Positions 59,001-64,000 of a stretch of DNA of 64,000 nucleotides are shown here, in pieces; the first letter of the stretch is position 1; every line of letters starts with the position of its first letter. Source of the DNA: Diploscapter coronatus. Its lineage: Eukaryota; Nematoda; Chromadorea; Rhabditida; Rhabditidae. Position numbers and translations under genes: made by a program. The notes below the pieces were generated by a model. That model saw only the letters and a program-made list of their open reading frames with translations. It had not been told where the DNA came from and did not search any database. The stretch is taken from assembly GCA_964036155.1 (NCBI GenBank), contig OZ038423.1, positions 22,955,249 to 23,019,248 of the forward strand. The letters are read 5' to 3'.

Positions 59001-62000
59001 AATCATAAATCGATAGAAGGGTTGTACCTCGTATCCAGGAGCTGCTTGAAGACGAGCACCTCGGTCGGGGAAGCGTACTTCAATAGTCTCGAGGTGAATT
59101 CGATGGTCTGCGACAGCTTCTCGACCATCTGCTGAATCCGCTTGTCCACCATCGTCAACTGCACCTGAAAATTCATCTTTATTCCAGGCGATTATTTTTT
59201 TTCGATGTTTTATCATTGATTAGAACTTTTTCATAGCATTATTAATAAACATGTTTCACTGATACAAAAAAATGATGGGAAATTTGCTTTCTTTTCCTAG
59301 AATTTTCCACTGCAAAACTATCGACTCCAAATTTTTTCCCCAATTCAACACTTGGAAATCTAAATTATCTTCACTTCGCATCTATCTACATGCACTTTCG
59401 GTAAATTAGTCGTAAATTTTACGGTTCAAATGATTTCCGCCTCTCATAATTGCCTTCAATAAAGATGCTCGATAAGCGCGCTTTCGTACATCAAATGGCT
59501 TGGCGATCTATCCCTCACCATTAAAAATGCTAGAAACGCAGTCATAATTTTATGCCGTATAAAAACGGTTAGAGATCGACTATCCCTCGACATATCCCCA
59601 AAATTTATGTCTTGATCATGGGCATATCTTTATTTCCATGCGGCAGGTGGTAGATATCTTGGATTTGTTAGTTTTTGGTCTTAACCTTATTAGCGTATGT
59701 TACCAGGTGCGCGTAGAGGGAAGCCTTTTGATCACTGATCACTTTGAAGGGGTTTAGGGAGTTCAACGACAAGTTCCATTTTTATGACATTTATGCATCT
59801 CTCAACAATTTTGCAACTCATAGAAAACCGTGGTACTTTCCAAATATTTTCCGAAGGATGCTAATTTTCCTAATGAATAACTTGACCCCGGGATCAGGAA
59901 AGATACCATATATCCAAAGAGGGGAATTAGCCTAATGCATATAAGGGCGCGGATAAAAGACACTTTCTCCCTAATGTGTGATGTATGGGGCAAACACAGA
60001 TGTCTGAGAATCTCCGAAACCTAATCAACCGGAAATCTTCGAATATTTCGAAACAATTTGACCGAAATTGAATGAATTTTGTCGCAAAACATTATTCTTA
60101 TTTGCCGATGTTTAATATAGCGTTATTCGGAAAATGTCAAAGAACCTCCCGAAATCTTGAAACCTATCGAAAATTCTCAAGATCTTGAACATTTCTGACC
60201 ATCTGTCATACTTTGCTCGTAATTTATTCCCACTTTTCCGGTTTTACTATTCCATTTTCGGCGTTTTACAGAAACGCAGAGGAATTAAACTGTCATAAAA
60301 AACGAAATAGCGTTCAAAGTGAGAGGACGAAAAAGAGGTCAGGGAAATTGTGCCAGGTGTTATATTCCTCTAAAGAAATTCGTCTATATCAAGGACGTGA
60401 GAGCCCCTTTTTCTCTAACCTATATTATTCCTCTTTTTGTTAATCCTATTTCTTTTATCATCCTCCTATTTTACCATTCATGGCTTTGGGCTATAAAACT
60501 GTTGTGAATTCGGTAACCTTCACCTTTTCCCTATCTTTCTGTGTCTTATTTCGAACACTATTTTCAGGAGTTAAATTATAAGGTCGTAGAATTGCACTGG
60601 AGTATACGACAATTTGCAGAATTCCACGGAAAAGGATAACACATCACTCAAAATGAGAGTTGAAATTCAAGAACCCGCCATAAACCTAGACTAAAGAGTT
60701 GAAAACTCATAAATTGCCAAGAAGAGTTTCAAGGGTAATTTGGAGACTTATCGCATGAAAAAATCAAACAAAGTTCGAAATTTTGAAATGTACAAGTTTT
60801 CCGTCTTCATGATAAACTTCAAATTTGATCCCAAACATCTGAATAGTAAATTTCGACTTTTAAAAATTTTCAAAGTACAGGATTTTCTTGGAAAAAACTC
60901 AATTATCCTAAACTTTTACACAGAAAAAATAAAATTTCAAAGTTACACCCTATTACTTGAAATTTTTTTTAGAATTTCCAAAATTAGCGTAAACTAATTT
61001 CCGTACCTGCTTAGCGGAGTAAGCAGCCTCGATTTCTTTGGCGGCGCTTTTGCGCTGTTCGTCGATGGCGCGAATTAGCATCTGGACGTTCTCGTCGAGC
61101 TGCTGATGTGCACGGGTCAGGCTCAAGTTCAGACGCTGCTGCGCGTTGTCCACCTGCAAATTAATCGGATTTGAAAATAGATAGATTTATAAGATTTCTT
61201 GAAACTTGTTAATTTTTAAACTTTTGCCAACAGAAGTCCAAGTAATTCTAAAGCTTTGGTTAAACCATCATGGATATTTTCATGAAACATGGAATATGCT
61301 AGTTTTTCAGAAAAGTGTTGATCAGATTATCGAAAAAATAAAACTTCAAAATGCAGGAGCGTTTTGAAACATTTTTAAATCGACTTTTTACCTGCTTGAA
61401 CATGTCGAGCAGCTCCTGGTGTTTGATGCGCGCCTCAGCCACGAGCTGATCCATTTTGCCGAGCTGCTTGTCGTACACCTGAAAATTCAAAATTGAGAGT
61501 TTTTAAATTATTGTAACTTCTATTTTACTTTATCATTTACAAAATGCTCAAAACGCAGTGGAATTGTGATCTTTTATTTATTCCAAAATTTCAAGAAGTC
61601 TCGAAGTTAACTACTTCTAATATCTAATGCGCATCGTATTGACGTTTTCTAGCTTCAACAGTGTTTTTAATCGAACTTATCATCTCTTTAGGTAAATTTT
61701 GTAAATTAGGTACATTCTGACCTAAATGAACTCGTTCCGTATTTTGCTGTTACTAATGAGTTTGCGTTGTTTACGGTTTTCATTCTGACCGGGATTTTCA
61801 TTCTTTTGATCTTTGTCATCTCAGAAGAAAAAGTCGAGGGGATTTATTTTTGTTTCGTCCATTTCCAACCGATAATAACCCTTTGGTTAGCGAGGGAAAT
61901 AGTAGCTGAACTTCAGAGAGAGAAAGAAATAAAAGAAAGAGAAATAAAACGGGGAAAAGAAAAAGAGAATCAGAAAGAAATGAAGCGCGCTCGACACGTG

Positions 62001-63606
62001 TCAGTGCACACAACCATATACGGACAAGACGAAATAGCACTATTTTCGAGAGGGAGTGAAAAGAAGTCGGGTAAAAGAGAGAGAAAGAAAATAGTACTGA
62101 AAGTAAGATATATGAAGAAAGAAAAGGAGAAATAGTACTATTTGTGAGAGACCAAAAGCGTTAGGAACCGAGAGAAAGAGTGCAAGGACATTTTCGGGTT
62201 GCTGTCAATTGAAAATAGAGGAAAACGAGAGATAACTCTAAATGGAGAGAGCAGAAAGATGCAGAATTTAGCGCGAGATGATTGAAATTCTCTATGAAAA
62301 TCGCCTTTTCAAAATTCCCCCTACTTTTCTCTCAAAACAATATAATGCGATTCAAAACAGAACCGCTAATTATCATCGGTCCCGATTGTTTGAAAACAAC
62401 AATAAATTCCACCGCGTTTCGAGCCTTTTTCATACTCTCCATTGTACTCGAAACGAGCCTTTCGTATGCAGTCTGCGTCTATAACTTGCGAGACGCACAC
62501 ATCGAGACAAGAGGGAGCAGTAGCAAAAACGAGCCGGCACATTCGTTAAGGCTCACGAGTACCTCTTCCCTCTTTCTTTGCAAAGGCTCATCTCAGAGAC
62601 AATGGCGAGTAAATATCTGACAAGTGGAGTTTTTCAAATCGTTGAAGTTTCTATTAAAGTTTTAAAAACTCCATTTTTTCTAACTCTATAATGAAGCACC
62701 TTTCACCATCCCAATTCGAAAATAAATAAAATTAAAGAATCAAGAAAAATCGTTCGCTAACCTGGCTAGGACCCAAAAAGCCAATCAATTATTCTAGTTT
62801 TCATTGGCCGAGGGCTCCTTTTTGATACAATTCTCAGAAAAGTCGCCACGTCGCCGTGGTCAAGTTGGTAGGATCTCAGAATCGAACCTCATTTTTTCGA
62901 CTTTGGCTTGAGAACCGAAATCCTTCATGAGGCCCGAATCTCCTCTACACCAAGTGCAAATTTGGAGCGAAATAATAGAAACGTAGAAATCTTGAAAATA
63001 GCGATTTCTCAACTCATATCGCAAATTTGTTAGGGTCCTAACCTGTCCTGCTTCAATGCATAGGGGAGGAAAATTCTCGTTTTTGTACTAGATCTCAGAA
63101 AATTTTAGAAATTGCATAATTTCAAGAAGAAAGGATAAGGTGCGCAATCTCTTGATATTTTCAAAACAAAAACGAGAATTTTAGAAACGCACCCTTCAAA
63201 TATGCCATTTTACACTTTTTAATCGGTATATTTGACCATCCGATAAGTTCTTGAAATTACAAATTATTCTAGCGTGTTTCTTCCCATTTTCTAGTCAGAT
63301 AATGTCATTCTTAAAAATAAAAATTTGAAAAAAACTTATTGGATGGCCCAATATCTAAAAAATGTGCGTAAAACGACAAATCATCCTCCGGGTGCATTTT
63401 CTCTCTTGGGGTTTGTTGCACGACAGGCTCACCTCGGATATGAGTTCATAGTGGTGAGCGGGGGCGAGGTGCTCGACTTGAGTGCACTCGCGGCAGATGG
63501 CCAAATTGCAGGACAGACAGAAGAAGCGCAGTGGCTCGCGACGGTGCTGCAAACACATGCACACGCGCTCTCCTCCGGAGGACGGGGCAGACACTGTGCC
63601 TTGCGC
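53053..63606 (-). CDS. ncl-1: NCL-1 / Brat TRIM-NHL protein (5' end outside window)
   Basis: Translational repressor; in C. elegans it limits nucleolar size and rRNA synthesis, and Drosophila Brat represses mRNAs through its NHL propeller. Fifteen exons in the window give 629 aa in phase: 63433-63606, 61392-61478, 61007-61153, 59028-59164, 58783-58906, 58424-58516, 58062-58190, 57725-57834, 55832-55982, 55586-55665, 55338-55404, 55085-55195, 53650-53796, 53335-53478, 53053-53241. Domains in order: a B-box 2 zinc finger (CMCLQHRREPLRFFCLSC, then C-x2-C/H ligands), a coiled coil, a Pro/Ser-rich linker, and six NHL repeats (first MIYHCKFGEFG, with TNNHRIQVFDKEG, FPNGV, VADNHNNFN). The C-terminus is Ser-rich. 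The first exon in the window is entered in phase 0, so start codon and any RING/B-box 1 lie beyond 64000. Introns of 1.3-2.0 kb separate exon groups. Confidence 0.97.
53797..55084 (-). other. ncl-1 intron, 1.3 kb
   Basis: Large intron between NHL-coding exons (53650-53796 and 55085-55195). A 141-codon open frame at 54331-54756 on the minus strand has no recognisable domain and is Leu/Phe/Ser-rich. I see no nested gene. A polypurine patch lies at ~54520-54720. Confidence 0.5.
55983..57724 (-). other. ncl-1 intron, 1.7 kb
   Basis: Intron immediately upstream of the first NHL-coding exon, between 55832-55982 and 57725-57834. It contains pyrimidine-rich stretches and short open frames on both strands only. 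No nested gene or RNA is recognised. Confidence 0.5.
59165..61006 (-). other. ncl-1 intron, 1.8 kb
   Basis: Intron inside the coiled-coil region, between exons 59028-59164 and 61007-61153. AT-rich with short open frames. Nothing else is supported. Confidence 0.5.
61479..63432 (-). other. ncl-1 intron, 2.0 kb, with a polypurine tract
   Basis: Between the B-box exon and the first coiled-coil exon; joining them keeps phase 0. On the plus strand, 61914-62260 is an extended GA-rich tract (AGAGAGAAAGAAATAAAAG and similar). A tRNA-like A-box match near 62858 does not extend to a cloverleaf. The size and composition would suit regulatory elements, but none can be named. Confidence 0.5.
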
Positions 63607-64000
63607 CTGAAAAATAGTTTTCTTCTTTTGTAACGCATATGGGTAGATAGAAAGGGAGGTTGTGTGTAGGAAAAATCATACGGAGTTTTGTAACTTTTTG
63701 TTTAATGTATTGAGATGAATTTTCCGAAAGTGATTTTTAAAATTGATGGTTTGCGCAAATTCGACGAATGATTATGGAAAGGAAATGTTTCGAGATTTTT
63801 GGCTATTTTGAAAAGTATCGAAAATTTGTAACAACTTTTGATCGATATTTGATGATGCGGGATAAGAAAGGAGTAAATTATGTTGAGGGTTTTAAATTAT
63901 TAAATTCTTTTGAAGCATACAAAAAAAAACTTTTGAATACAAGGCTGGTCCAGAAACTCGAGAACTGTTTCAAGAAACTATCATTGACATTTCAAATTCT
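63607..64000 (-). other. ncl-1 upstream intron (partial)
   Basis: Sequence 5' of the B-box 2 exon acceptor (TTTTTCAG at 63607-63614 on the minus strand). It should be an intron leading to exons outside the window. A short out-of-frame open stretch overlaps the acceptor and is not coding. Confidence 0.6.

Noticed and set aside
62845..62960. tRNA-like sequence with an A-box match on plus and a B-box-like match on minus
   Set aside because: The boxes are on opposite strands, there is no matching acceptor stem, and the anticodon loop would lack U33.

Overview
This window is nuclear DNA from a nematode, probably rhabditid-like. It is AT-rich, with intron-split genes on both strands, mostly short introns, and acceptors that nearly all end TTTCAG or close variants. 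Several first exons follow an acceptor-like TTTCAG directly before the ATG, as expected for spliced-leader trans-splicing. Gene content matches well-known nematode genes (UNC-50, UNC-69, NCL-1, ALH-9 type ALDH7). I built the exon models by hand from splice sites, reading-frame phase and family conservation. Most models close in frame from ATG to stop; junctions I could not settle are stated.

Layout. 1-5356: repeats and a tRNA-Pro cluster. It holds a foldback element, three copies of a duplicated segment each carrying an identical intron-containing tRNA-Pro(UGG)-like gene with a long variable arm (minus strand), then a tandem array of three intron-containing tRNA-Pro(AGG) genes (plus strand). 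5357-9615: an NRAMP divalent-metal transporter (minus). 9616-12901: long divergent intergenic region with foldback elements. 12902-17427 and 22455-25947: two plus-strand genes for proline/serine-rich, probably disordered proteins that each begin with a CRIB-like (Cdc42/Rac-binding) motif. Between them lies a small minus-strand PMP3/UPF0057 membrane protein gene (19563-20124). 26291-31228: S9 prolyl-oligopeptidase-type serine peptidase (minus). 31778-36170: ALDH7A1/antiquitin (minus). 37851-40653: UNC-50 (minus). 41123-41519: the tiny oligosaccharyltransferase subunit OST4 (minus). 41962-42526: UNC-69/SCOC (plus). 44058-46322: a membrane-anchored two-KH-domain protein (minus). 47149-50006: an F-box-like protein (plus). 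53053 to the right edge: the TRIM-NHL protein NCL-1/Brat (minus), with its 5' exons beyond the window.

Functional links. UNC-50 (Golgi), OST4 (ER N-glycosylation) and UNC-69/SCOC (vesicle transport) sit side by side and all serve the secretory/trafficking pathway. OST4 and unc-69 are divergent with a 442-bp shared promoter region. From memory, unc-50 and unc-69 are also close neighbours in C. elegans (cosmid T07A5, chromosome III), and ncl-1 is on the same chromosome, so part of this order may be ancestral.

Most unusual features: the long-variable-arm, intron-bearing tRNA-Pro copies that are identical over 112 bp while their flanks have diverged; the neighbouring pair of CRIB genes, one with its CRIB motif split by an apparent GC-AG intron; and several foldback/MITE elements in introns and promoters, one ending 13 bp from a splice acceptor.
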